Below, piece after piece: positions 1-9,229 of a DNA stretch of 64,000 nucleotides (positions within the stretch are counted from its first letter, which is position 1; each line of letters begins with the position of its first letter). The stretch is from positions 1 through 64,000 of the forward strand of contig CACFTE010000005.1 of NCBI GenBank assembly GCA_902569105.1, written 5' to 3'. The stretch is from an uncultured Pelagibacteraceae bacterium. GTDB lineage: Bacteria > Pseudomonadota > Alphaproteobacteria > Pelagibacterales > Pelagibacteraceae. The notes beneath the pieces were generated by a model. The model did not search any database. It had not been told where the DNA came from and was given only the letters and a program-made list of their open reading frames with translations. A program made the position numbers and the translations under genes.

Positions 1-2294
1 TTTTTATTTACATAAGAGAATGCAATGCTTTTATTAACATAATGGGCAAAACCGCCTGATGTAACATATCCTATACTTTTATCTTTTTTCATAACGGCCT
101 CATTGTTAGTTACATCGATATCATTTGTTTGAACAATTAAAGGGACAAGTTGATTTGAGCTATTATCTTTTTTAGCATTTTCTTTTCCAATAAACTCTTT
201 ATCCCAATTTATAAATATATTTAAACCAGTCTCTTTTGCAGTAAAATCAGGTCTATAGTCTAATGTCCAGGCACCCCAATTTTTTTCTAATCTCATTGAC
301 ATTAGCGCTCTTCCACCAAATGGTTTAATATTAAATTCTTTTCCAGCTTCCATAATTTCTTCATAAAGTTTTAGTTGAAAATGAGGAGCTACATAAATTT
401 CATAACCTAATTCTCCAGTAAAAGAAATTCTATTTACAATAGCAGGAACTCCACCCACAAACATATGTCTAGAGTCCCTAAATTTTAATTTTGTATTTGA
501 AACATCATCTCTTGTTATTTTTTGAAGTAACTCTCTAGATCTTGGTCCAGCAATCGATAAGCCATGAAATTCATCTGATCTATTATTATATGACACATTA
601 AATTTATTAATATGACTTTCAAACCATCGTCTATGCATTTCTTGTGCAGCACCTGAACCAAAAACCATAAAATCATTTTCATCAAAACATGCTACTGTTA
701 AATCGCCATACAATTTTCCTCTATAAGAAAGCATTGGTGACAAAGAAATTCTTCCTGGTTTAGGCAACCTTCCAGCTAAAATATGATCTAAAAATTTTCT
801 TGCATCGGGTCCTTTGAATTCGTGTTTAGAAAAATTTGCAACCTCTATCACTCCTACATTTTCTCTAACATTAATTACCTCTTTAGAAACATAGTTGTGC
901 GATCTTGATCTTTTGATAGTTGGTTCTTCAAATGCATCTTCTTTATTTTTAGCAAACCACAGTACATTTTCTAAACCAAAACTATCTCCCATAACTGCAC
1001 CTTGTTGTACAAATCTATCATAAAGGGCTGTAGTTTTTTGTTTTCTTCCTTTTGGTAAAGTCTCGTTAGGAAAAGTCATAATAAATCTTCTTTCATAGTT
1101 TTCAGAAGATTTAATTGTTCCATATTGAGGAGATGCATAATTTCCAAATCTTGCAACGTCCATTGCCCAAACATCTATTGAAGGTTCGCCGTCTATAATC
1201 CATTCTGCAATACATTTTCCAACTCCACCACCTTGGCAAAAACCTGCCATTACACCTACTGCCACCCAATAATTTTTTAAACCTGGTACTGGTCCAATTA
1301 AAGGGCTTCCGTCTGGACCAAAAGTAAATGGTCCATTTACAATATTTTTAATTCCAGCTTTTTCAAGTGCTGGCATTCTTTCAAATCCGATTGCTAATCT
1401 ATCTTGAATATTATCAAGCTTAGGTTCTAATAATTCGTGACCAAAGTTCATTGGGGTTCCTTCTACTTTCCAAGGTGTAGATTTTGGCTCATATGTCCCA
1501 AGCAACATTCCTTTACCTTCTTGCCTAAAATAGATATTTCCCTCAAAATCTGTTCCTATCGGTAATCTTTGATCTCCCATTGCTTCTATTTCTGGGATTG
1601 CCTCTGTAATTAGATAGTGATGTTCCATTGGTTGAACCGGTAGATTTAAACCAGCTAGTTGACCAACCTCTCTAGCCCATAAACCTCCAGCGTTAATCAC
1701 TATTTCTGCGTTAATATTTCCTTTTTCAGTAACAACATCCCATGATCCATCTTTTCTTTGTTTAGTATCCTTAACAACTGTATGAGTATAATATTTTCCA
1801 CCATAAACTTTAGCTGCTTTTGCAAATGCATAAGTAACTCCAGATGGGTCAACCTCACCATCTATTGGATCCCAAAGTGCTAAAAGATATCGCGACGGAT
1901 CAATTAATGGGTTCTTCTTTTTAACTTCCTCAAGAGAAATAAACTCTTGATCAAGACCCATATATCGAGCTTTTGATCTCTCTCTTTTTAGATAATCAGC
2001 CCAAGTTTCATTTGATGCTAAGTAAAAACCACCACTTGCTTTAAAACCCACAGAATGGCCAGACTCTTTTTCAATCTCTTTATATAGACCTATGGTATAA
2101 GCCATCATTCTAGAAATATTTGGGTCATTTGAAATTACATGTACATTTCCAGCAGCATGCCAAGAAGATCCTGAAGTAAGTTCATTCCTTTCTAAAAGAA
2201 TACAATCTTTTAATCCAAATTTTGAAAGGTGGTAAAGTATTGAACAACCAACTACACCACCTCCAATAATTACTACCTTAGCATTTTTTTCCAT
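1..2294 (-). CDS. FAD-dependent dimethylglycine/sarcosine dehydrogenase-like protein with C-terminal GcvT domain (3' end truncated by window edge)
   Basis: Not in the ORF track because it runs off the window. Reverse-strand reading from ATG at 2294 gives MEKNAKVVIIGGGVVGCSILYHLSKFGLKDCILLERNELTSGSSWHAAGNVH..., a Rossmann GxGxxG motif and DMGDH-like signature, followed by GcvT-like sequence (GPRSRELLQ..., SFTGELGYEIYV). Confidence 0.88.
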   Translation of the reverse strand, partial: MEKNAKVVIIGGGVVGCSILYHLSKFGLKDCILLERNELTSGSSWHAAGNVHVISNDPNISRMMAYTIGLYKEIEKESGHSVGFKASGGFYLASNETWADYLKRERSKARYMGLDQEFISLEEVKKKNPLIDPSRYLLALWDPIDGEVDPSGVTYAFAKAAKVYGGKYYTHTVVKDTKQRKDGSWDVVTEKGNINAEIVINAGGLWAREVGQLAGLNLPVQPMEHHYLITEAIPEIEAMGDQRLPIGTDFEGNIYFRQEGKGMLLGTYEPKSTPWKVEGTPMNFGHELLEPKLDNIQDRLAIGFERMPALEKAGIKNIVNGPFTFGPDGSPLIGPVPGLKNYWVAVGVMAGFCQGGGVGKCIAEWIIDGEPSIDVWAMDVARFGNYASPQYGTIKSSENYERRFIMTFPNETLPKGRKQKTTALYDRFVQQGAVMGDSFGLENVLWFAKNKEDAFEEPTIKRSRSHNYVSKEVINVRENVGVIEVANFSKHEFKGPDARKFLDHILAGRLPKPGRISLSPMLSYRGKLYGDLTVACFDENDFMVFGSGAAQEMHRRWFESHINKFNVSYNNRSDEFHGLSIAGPRSRELLQKITRDDVSNTKLKFRDSRHMFVGGVPAIVNRISFTGELGYEIYVAPHFQLKLYEEIMEAGKEFNIKPFGGRALMSMRLEKNWGAWTLDYRPDFTAKETGLNIFINWDKEFIGKENAKKDNSSNQLVPLIVQTNDIDVTNNEAVMKKDKSIGYVTSGGFAHYVNKSIAFSYVNK

Positions 2295-3340
2295 TAGTAT
2301 TTATTTCTCATGCTTGTGTTTATCTCTTTTAAGGATTTATCTGTCCCATGTAAAAAATGTTTACTCATATTTGGGTAATATTTATATGATATTGGTTTTC
2401 TACCTAAAGCAACTGCCATTTCTCTAACATGATGAGGCTCTGCTCCACAGCAAATACCGATCAAGTTTATTTTTTGTTTTTGACAATCCTTTGCAAACTC
2501 AGCCATTTCAAATCTGTTACAATACAAATTGTCTAACGCAACAGGAAATGCATTTCCACCAGGTATACAATCACAACCATGGTCAGTTTGATTCAAAAAA
2601 CCTGGCTCCTCTTCAGTTGTTCTATACGGAACTGGTAAGGCAGCAACATGACAGGAAACTTTTTCTCTTATTTCTGGCAAAAGTTTCATTGTCATCTTTG
2701 GTCCTCTATAGCAATTTAACCCTACTACATCAGCTCCAAGATCCTCCATTATTTTGCAAGCATCACCTGGGGTATGTCCTTCTCTTGTCTTATCACCTTT
2801 TTTTATAGAAAAATTTGTTACCGCAATTAAACCTTCATCCTTTATAGCTTTAAGTGCAATTTTCATCTCCTCAGTCCAATTTATTGTTTCTGCAACTATA
2901 AAATCTACACCTGCCTCTTTTGCCCAAGCAACTTGTTCCTCATACATTTTTTGACACTGGGAATGACTTTTTTTATCATTGGGATCATAAATATTTGTAT
3001 TAGCTACATCGCCACAAACCAACAAGTTAAGATCTTTAAATTCGTCTCTTGCATCTTTTGCTATTTGAAGAGCATTTTTTTGTAAAGGTTCCAATAAATC
3101 CTCTTTACCAATTATACGTAACTTTTCTCTATGCCCATAATATGTAAACGCTTGGACAATATCGCTCCCAGCTCTTATAAATTCTCTATGCAGTTGAGAA
3201 ACAACTTCTGGATGTTCTAATACCACTTCTGGAACGAATGCACCTGCTGATAAATAACCTCTTCTTTCCATTGCAAATAAATATCCTTCTGCAAAAAGAA
3301 CAGGTCCTTCATTTAATCTTGTTATTAAATCTTTTGTCAT
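2294..3340 (-). CDS. bhmT: Betaine-homocysteine S-methyltransferase family protein
   Basis: 348 aa; homocysteine methyltransferase features including VGLNCYRGP and the C-terminal GICCGAEPHHVREMA zinc-cysteine motif. Stop overlaps the start of the DMGDH-like gene by 1 nt. Confidence 0.85.
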   Translation of the reverse strand: MTKDLITRLNEGPVLFAEGYLFAMERRGYLSAGAFVPEVVLEHPEVVSQLHREFIRAGSDIVQAFTYYGHREKLRIIGKEDLLEPLQKNALQIAKDARDEFKDLNLLVCGDVANTNIYDPNDKKSHSQCQKMYEEQVAWAKEAGVDFIVAETINWTEEMKIALKAIKDEGLIAVTNFSIKKGDKTREGHTPGDACKIMEDLGADVVGLNCYRGPKMTMKLLPEIREKVSCHVAALPVPYRTTEEEPGFLNQTDHGCDCIPGGNAFPVALDNLYCNRFEMAEFAKDCQKQKINLIGICCGAEPHHVREMAVALGRKPISYKYYPNMSKHFLHGTDKSLKEINTSMRNKY

Positions 3341-3552
3341 TAATCCTCCTTTAAATTTTTGATTTTTTTAAAAAAAAAGATTATCGACTCTGGAAATAAT
3401 TTGAATGTAATCTGTAGTGGTGTCTGTTTAAATATAAGTCCTCAAAAGCAAAATATCCAAGAACACAAAATTTTTTTATGAAATTGTAAACTTCTTTAGA
3501 CATTGATTTAAAGATTACATCTGAAAAGTATGATTAGCAAAACATTTTGTCT

Positions 3553-3567
3553 ACAACTAAAAGTTGT
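3553..3567. repeat. Short inverted repeat ACAACT-AAA-AGTTGT upstream of the betaine-type SBP gene
   Basis: Perfect 6-3-6 palindrome read directly in the divergent intergenic region. Confidence 0.5.
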
Positions 3568-3632
3568 AACAAGTTTGCATTTTTCTCCTAGATATGTTCT
3601 CATAACTTTAATTAATTTATTAAAGGGAGAAT

Positions 3633-4652
3633 ATGAAAATAAAAAACATAATTATTTCTGCTTTAGTTTTGCTAGGTTTCACTTCATTTTCTGGAATTGC
3701 AAACGCTAAATGTGGAAAGCTAGTTATTGCTGAGCAAAACTGGGCGTCAGCTGAATTAATGGCTAACGTAGATAAAATTATCTTAGAGGAAGGTTACGGT
3801 TGTGACGTGGAACTTGTTCCAGGTGCTACAATGCCAACTTTTACCTCTATGAATGATAAAGGATCACCTGACATGAATCCTGAACAATGGGCTAATGCAG
3901 TTTATACACCATTAAAAAAAGCAGTAAGTGAAAAAAGATTAATTATTGCTAATGGTGCGCCAATTACTGGTCTTGGTGAAGGTTGGTGGTTAAATCCAGC
4001 AGCTTTAAAAAAACACCCAGAACTAAAAGGTATGACAGCTGTTCAAATTTTAGAACGTCCTGATTTATTTCCTGATAAAGAGGATCCTTCAAAAGGTGCT
4101 TTCATGGGATGTCCTGCTGGTTGGGGTTGTCAGTTAGCAAACGCAAATCTTTTTAGAGCATTTGATATGGAAAAAAAAGGTTGGAAGCTAATTGACCCAG
4201 GTTCAGCTGCAGGTTTAGATGGCTCTATTGCAAAAGCTTCAGACTCTGGTGAACCTTGGTTTGGATATTACTGGAACCCTACATCAATGGTTGGAAAATA
4301 TAATTTACAACCAGTTGATTTTGGAGTGCCATTTGCTGGAAGAGATAACTGGGATAATTGTATAACACTTGCAGAGCAAGATTGTGCAAATCCAAAACCA
4401 ACGGCTTGGACAAAATCAGAAGTTAACTCAATAGTAACAGCTAATTTTGCGAAGACTGGTGGAAAAGAAGCTTTAAGTTATGTTGAAAAAAGAGTATTTC
4501 CTGGTGAAGTAATGAATGGAATGCTTGTTTACATGGCTGACAACCAAGCAAAAGGATCTGATGCAGCAGTTGAATTTTTAATTAAGCATGAAGATGTTTG
4601 GACTAAATGGGTATCTTCGTCAGCTGCAAAAAAAATCAAAAAAAGTTTATAA
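3633..4652 (+). CDS. Glycine betaine/proline-type ABC transporter substrate-binding protein (OpuAC/ProX family)
   Basis: Signal peptide (MKIKNIIISALVLLGFTSFSGIANA) followed by OpuAC-like sequence (VIAEQNWASAELMANVDKIILEEGYGCDVELVPG). Confidence 0.88.
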   Translation: MKIKNIIISALVLLGFTSFSGIANAKCGKLVIAEQNWASAELMANVDKIILEEGYGCDVELVPGATMPTFTSMNDKGSPDMNPEQWANAVYTPLKKAVSEKRLIIANGAPITGLGEGWWLNPAALKKHPELKGMTAVQILERPDLFPDKEDPSKGAFMGCPAGWGCQLANANLFRAFDMEKKGWKLIDPGSAAGLDGSIAKASDSGEPWFGYYWNPTSMVGKYNLQPVDFGVPFAGRDNWDNCITLAEQDCANPKPTAWTKSEVNSIVTANFAKTGGKEALSYVEKRVFPGEVMNGMLVYMADNQAKGSDAAVEFLIKHEDVWTKWVSSSAAKKIKKSL

Positions 4653-4664
4653 TAACTTAAATTT

Positions 4665-4694
4665 AACGAGCCTATTTAAAAAATAGGCTCGTTT
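4665..4694 (+). terminator. Intercistronic stem-loop between SBP and permease genes (attenuator or RNA-stabilising hairpin)
   Basis: Perfect 13-bp inverted repeat AACGAGCCTATTT-aaa-AAATAGGCTCGTT, followed by only a short T stretch. Confidence 0.7.
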
Positions 4695-4709
4695 ATAGAA
4701 AAAATAATT

Positions 4710-5594
4710 ATGGAATTTTTAACTGAATTTCCTGAGCTAGGTAGACGATCACAAATGGAGCTAAGAAAAGGTATAGACTTAGCTTTTAGAAATTTTTCAA
4801 GAGAGTACGGAGATGGAATTGAAGCTTTTTTTGATCCATTATTATTTTTTTTAGTTTCATTAGAAAAACTATTATTATCAACACCATGGGTTATAATCAT
4901 TGGTGTAATTTGTGGTTTAGCTTGGTTAGGTTCAAGAAGTTGGAAACTTGTTGTTGGAAGTGCAATTGCTTTTTTATTAATTGGTTATTTTGGCATGTGG
5001 GAAGATTGCATGGCAACAGTTGCTATTATTACTGTATGCACAATTATATGTATTGTTGTTGGAATACCAATAGGAATTGTTATGTCAAGATCTGCAAGAG
5101 CAGAAAGGACTATACTGCCTGTATTAGATATGATGCAAACAATTCCAAGTTTCGTATATTTAATTCCTATACTAATGTTGTTAGGAATAGGTAAAGTACC
5201 AGGCTTGATAGCTGTTTGTGTCTATGCTGTTCCTCCAATAATTAGATTGACTAATTTGGGGATTAGAGAAGTAGATAAAGAGACTTTAGAGGCTAGTGAG
5301 GCATTTGGCGCAACCACTGTTCAGAAGCTAAAATCGGTTCAAATACCTCTAGCATTACCAACTGTCTTTGCCGGAGTTAACCAAACAATTATGATGGCAC
5401 TTGCCATGGTCGTCATTGCATCAATGATTGGAGTAAAAGGGCTTGGGGTGCCAATTTTAAGAGCGGTATCAAATCAATACCTGGCTCTTGGTTTATTTAA
5501 TGGCTTAGCAATAGTTGCTCTAGCAATAGTATTCGACAGGGTCACCCAAGAGTATGGAAGAAGAATTCAGAAGCATAGAGGCCAGAGAAAGTAA
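4710..5594 (+). CDS. Betaine-type ABC transporter permease (ProW/OpuAB family)
   Basis: 294 aa multi-TM protein with binding-protein-dependent transport motif (EASEAFGATTVQKLKSVQIPLALPTVFAGVNQTIMMALAMVVIASMIG). Confidence 0.9.
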   Translation: MEFLTEFPELGRRSQMELRKGIDLAFRNFSREYGDGIEAFFDPLLFFLVSLEKLLLSTPWVIIIGVICGLAWLGSRSWKLVVGSAIAFLLIGYFGMWEDCMATVAIITVCTIICIVVGIPIGIVMSRSARAERTILPVLDMMQTIPSFVYLIPILMLLGIGKVPGLIAVCVYAVPPIIRLTNLGIREVDKETLEASEAFGATTVQKLKSVQIPLALPTVFAGVNQTIMMALAMVVIASMIGVKGLGVPILRAVSNQYLALGLFNGLAIVALAIVFDRVTQEYGRRIQKHRGQRK

Positions 5595-5635
5595 AATTTT
5601 CTAGACAGTTATTGTAAAATAAATAAATATCTCGA

Positions 5636-6364
5636 ATGAATTTTTCAATTGAGATTAGTCCATCTACTGACCTTGAAACATTACCGGCTTTAAAAGATGT
5701 TTATATTACCCTTTTGCCTGGTGGTAATTTTAAGGATACAGCAGATCAGGCTGAAAAATTGGTTAAAAAAGGATTTAATCCAATACCTCACATTCCTGCT
5801 AGATCAATTGAGAGCGAAACACAACTAAAAGAATACCTTTCTAGATGTAAAGACGGAGGAACAAAACAAGTCTTAGTAATTGGTGGTAGTAGAGAACCTA
5901 TTGGACAGTTTGATAGTTCCTTTCAGCTTCTAGAAACTGGTTATTTTGAGGATATGAAGATTGGAATTGCTGGACACCCTGAAGGGAGTCCTGATATATC
6001 TGACTCAAATTTAGAAAAAGCTATGAACGATAAAAAGCCTTATGCTGACTATATAGTTACTCAATGGTTACTAGATCCTCAGCCAATCATAGATTTCATT
6101 TCTAAACAATCAGTACCAGTTCATGTTGGAATTACTGGACCTTTAAAAATTACAAGCTTAATAAAGTTTGCGAATATTGTTGGGGCAAAAAATTCCTTAA
6201 ACTTTCTTAAATCTAATTTTAGTAAGGCGTTAGATTTAATGAAACCTAAAGACCCTAATGATTTAATTGGGAAGGTTAAATCGCATACTGATAACTTCCA
6301 CATTTATACATTCGGCGGCTTGAAGGAAACTAACAAGTGGTTGATGGAGAATAAATATGTCTAA
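5636..6364 (+). CDS. Methylenetetrahydrofolate reductase (MetF)-like protein, shorter than typical MetF
   Basis: 242 aa; MTHFR-like TIM barrel segments (PHIPARSIESETQLKEYLSRCKDGGTKQVLVIGG; IGIAGHPEGSPD; DYIVTQWLLDPQPIIDFI). Confidence 0.75.
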   Translation: MNFSIEISPSTDLETLPALKDVYITLLPGGNFKDTADQAEKLVKKGFNPIPHIPARSIESETQLKEYLSRCKDGGTKQVLVIGGSREPIGQFDSSFQLLETGYFEDMKIGIAGHPEGSPDISDSNLEKAMNDKKPYADYIVTQWLLDPQPIIDFISKQSVPVHVGITGPLKITSLIKFANIVGAKNSLNFLKSNFSKALDLMKPKDPNDLIGKVKSHTDNFHIYTFGGLKETNKWLMENKYV

Positions 6365-7715
6365 AGAGTTTGATTATAGTAAAATGAGACATGTAACGTC
6401 AGTAAATCAAACTGACAGAAAGGTTCCGTATAATTTAAGACAAAGCGGACCTACAAAAGTAGAAATGCTAATTTCAACAAGGGTAAGAAAATCACCTTAT
6501 TGGCATTTATCAATGAAAGCAGGTTGTTGGAGAGCAACTGTATACAATCGTATATATCACCCAAGAGGATATGTAAAACCTGAAGATGGTGGAGCAATGG
6601 TTGAGTACGATGCAATTGTAAATCATGTAACCATGTGGAATGTTGCAGTTGAAAGACAAATACAAGTTAAAGGTCCAGATGCAGAAAAATTTGTGGATTA
6701 TGTAATTACTAGAGATGCAACAAAAATTTCACCAATGAGAGCAAGATATGTAATTCTATGTAATCAATACGGTGGAGTATTAAATGATCCTATACTTTTA
6801 AGAATTTCTAAAGATGAGTTTTGGTTTTCATTATCAGATAGTGATATCGGAATGTATTTACAAGGAGTAAATGCTGATGGAAGATTTAATTGTGAAATAC
6901 ATGAAATAGATGTATCTCCAGTTCAAATACAAGGACCAAAATCAAAAGCATTAATGCAAGATCTTTGTGGTGACCAAGTTGATTTTGATAATATACCATT
7001 CTATGGTTTAGCATCTGCAAAAATTGGAGGGAGAAGTTGCATAATATCTCAATCAGGTTTTTCAGGAGAAGCTGGTTATGAAATATATCTAAGGGAATCT
7101 ACTCTTTATGCAGAGGATATGTGGAATGCAGTGCTTGATGCAGGGAAAAAACATCAACTAATGGTTATTGCACCAGCACATCACAGAAGAATTCAAGCAG
7201 GAATTCTTTCTTGGGGTCAAGACATGGATCATCAACACAATCCTTACCAGTGTAATTTGGGTTATCAAGTTTCATTATCAGGAAAAGGTGAGTGGAATAA
7301 AAAAGGTGATTATGTTGGTAAAAAAGTCTTAGAAGCGATGGGAGCTGAAATTAAAGCTGGAAAAAAACCTTATGCACTTCAATTAGTTGGTATGGAGTTA
7401 GGCGGAAAACCTATTGATGATTATGCGCCAGATTTTTGGTTAATTTCCAACGATGATGGTGGAGAACCTGTGGGTTTTATAACATCGCCATGGTGGCATC
7501 CTGAGAAAAAAACTAACATTGCAATGGGTTACGTGCCTTTTGATGGCACATTAAATGCAAATGGTTTTCCAAAAGGTAAAGTTGGTACTAAATATAAAGT
7601 TCATTTACCTGAAAAATATTCAGATAATCCAGGACAACCAGTACATGCAGTTGTTGTTGATATTCCTTTTAAAGAATCTTTCAATGCAAACACAAGAGAA
7701 GTTGTAAAAGGTTAA
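6357..7715 (+). CDS. GcvT-fold THF-dependent aminomethyltransferase/demethylase-like protein
   Basis: 452 aa; GcvT/DmdA/LigM-type motifs (VQIQGPKSKALMQDL, SQSGFSGEAGYEIYL, GRRI/RIQAGILSWGQD). Overlaps the MTHFR-like ORF by 8 nt. Confidence 0.8.
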   Translation: MSKEFDYSKMRHVTSVNQTDRKVPYNLRQSGPTKVEMLISTRVRKSPYWHLSMKAGCWRATVYNRIYHPRGYVKPEDGGAMVEYDAIVNHVTMWNVAVERQIQVKGPDAEKFVDYVITRDATKISPMRARYVILCNQYGGVLNDPILLRISKDEFWFSLSDSDIGMYLQGVNADGRFNCEIHEIDVSPVQIQGPKSKALMQDLCGDQVDFDNIPFYGLASAKIGGRSCIISQSGFSGEAGYEIYLRESTLYAEDMWNAVLDAGKKHQLMVIAPAHHRRIQAGILSWGQDMDHQHNPYQCNLGYQVSLSGKGEWNKKGDYVGKKVLEAMGAEIKAGKKPYALQLVGMELGGKPIDDYAPDFWLISNDDGGEPVGFITSPWWHPEKKTNIAMGYVPFDGTLNANGFPKGKVGTKYKVHLPEKYSDNPGQPVHAVVVDIPFKESFNANTREVVKG

Positions 7716-7723
7716 TGCTTAAT

Positions 7724-7748
7724 TTAGGGGAAGTGCAACTTCCCCTAA
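7724..7748 (+). terminator. Stem-loop just downstream of the GcvT-like gene
   Basis: Perfect inverted repeat TTAGGGGAAGT-gca-ACTTCCCCTAA; weak U tail. Confidence 0.6.
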
Positions 7749-7802
7749 AATTAATTAATCATTCGACATTCCTTATATAATTCTGTAATAGATAATTTTG
7801 CA

Positions 7803-7907
7803 ATGAGCAGCGCATTAATAGTTATATGTATATTTATAATTATTGCTTTAATTATATTTCCACTAATAGTGTCGTATATTGCAGAAAAGGATGAGAGCGA
7901 AAAATGA
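7803..7907 (+). CDS. 34-aa single-TM microprotein MSSALIVICIFIIIALIIFPLIVSYIAEKDESEK
   Basis: Below the ORF-track cutoff. Stop codon overlaps the next start (ATGA), suggesting translational coupling. Confidence 0.55.
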   Translation: MSSALIVICIFIIIALIIFPLIVSYIAEKDESEK

Positions 7908-8473
7908 TTTTTTCACAATTTGTTAATATCTATTTGAATATTTTAAAAATAAACAAAAATTATTTTAATAATAAAAATAATTTCGGTGAAGCAGCTATTT
8001 ATTTTGCAATTTCAATTGTAATTATAAATGCATTAATAAGTATAATTCCTAACTCTGCTTTTTTAGAATTTATGAGTTCTTACTTTAGCCTAGGAAAAAT
8101 AGCAGGACCATCTTTAAAAGCTGCTGTTATAACATCAATTATAGGATGGTTTATAAAGTCCTGCTACATTCATTTTGCTGGAGTTGTTTTATTTCCAAAT
8201 AAAAATACGAATTGTAATTTTAGAAAAACTTTAATTCTTACAGGCCTTACCCAATCTCCATTAATATTCAATGTTTTAGTATTAAATCAAGTTATGCTTC
8301 CTTTAGTCTTTGTAACTTATATTTGGTATAATATTTGTTTAATTGTTGGAATAAATGTAGTTTATAATTATAAAAGTATAGTTAAATCTTCTTTAATTGT
8401 TCTCGCACCTTTTTTATTTTTCTTATTGTATATTCTTTCAAATTTTGCGGGGAGTTCAGTTACACTTACCTAA
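7904..8473 (+). CDS. Small integral membrane protein, possibly Yip1-like
   Basis: 189 aa with several hydrophobic helices; Yip1-like pattern is a weak impression. Confidence 0.6.
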   Translation: MIFSQFVNIYLNILKINKNYFNNKNNFGEAAIYFAISIVIINALISIIPNSAFLEFMSSYFSLGKIAGPSLKAAVITSIIGWFIKSCYIHFAGVVLFPNKNTNCNFRKTLILTGLTQSPLIFNVLVLNQVMLPLVFVTYIWYNICLIVGINVVYNYKSIVKSSLIVLAPFLFFLLYILSNFAGSSVTLT

Positions 8474-8625
8474 ATAGGGAATATAGTTTTTGATATTTTA
8501 CAAGAACTACAAAGTTTATATCCTGTGAGAATTAAATTTTGTGAAACACTTTGATCTTCTTTTTTACATTCCTCACAAATATTATCTAAATTTTCACTGT
8601 CATTAATTTTGTTTTCATCAGTCAT
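8470..8625 (-). CDS. 51-aa zinc-ribbon-like microprotein (two CxxC motifs)
   Basis: Reverse-strand translation MTDENKINDSENLDNICEECKKEDQSVSQNLILTGYKLCSSCKISKTIFPI; start overlaps the stop of the upstream gene (8618..9229). Confidence 0.6.
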   Translation of the reverse strand: MTDENKINDSENLDNICEECKKEDQSVSQNLILTGYKLCSSCKISKTIFPI

Positions 8626-9229
8626 TATCAGTTAAACCAGCTCCTGCTGATTTCTCTTTTAATTCATCGGTTTCCTCTACAAAAGTTTCATTTGCAAATT
8701 TAGTCATTTCTTTCCACTCTTCTTCACTAAATGAATTGCTATTTTCTATAAAATTAATTAAGACAGTGTTAGAATTTTCCCATATCTCGCTTTTGGAATA
8801 GTTTCCAAAAATACTTTGATTAAAATTCAACATAAATTCTTTTTCATCCATTTTAATTAGAATTTTTTTACCTAAAACCTCAGATGCTCTACTTACAAAA
8901 GATAAAAATAAAATTGGATAAGCAATTTTATTAAATTCTAATGATTTGAGTTTTTCTAAAGATTTAACTTGATCTAAAAAACTTATTCCTGAACTAATTG
9001 GACAATGGAACTTATTTTCAGAAATATTATTTTTAGATATAAGTTTAATTTGTTGAAATTTATTTTGGTCATATATTTTTAGATATTGATTAAGATTTTT
9101 AAGACCTGGCAAACCAAATAATTCTAACTGCTTTACACTTTTGCCTATTTCTTCAGAAATGCCCCAACTGAAACCTTTTGCTCTTAAAGCACGTTTTGAA
9201 ATAGTATCAATTTCACTTAAAGATCTCAT
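8618..9229 (-). CDS. DUF3726-like conserved protein
   Basis: 203 aa; N-terminus LSEIDTISKRALRAKGFSWGISEEIGKSVKQLELFGLPGL resembles DUF3726 proteins from memory; not searched. Confidence 0.65.
   Translation of the reverse strand: MRSLSEIDTISKRALRAKGFSWGISEEIGKSVKQLELFGLPGLKNLNQYLKIYDQNKFQQIKLISKNNISENKFHCPISSGISFLDQVKSLEKLKSLEFNKIAYPILFLSFVSRASEVLGKKILIKMDEKEFMLNFNQSIFGNYSKSEIWENSNTVLINFIENSNSFSEEEWKEMTKFANETFVEETDELKEKSAGAGLTDND

Noticed and set aside
2491-2954. Two + strand ORFs of 105 and 66 aa
   Set aside because: Fully antisense to the well-supported bhmT-like gene; low-information translations.
4676-5194. ORFs 4676..4900 (-) and 4886..5194 (+)
   Set aside because: Overlap the clearly coding permease in other frames; no family resemblance.
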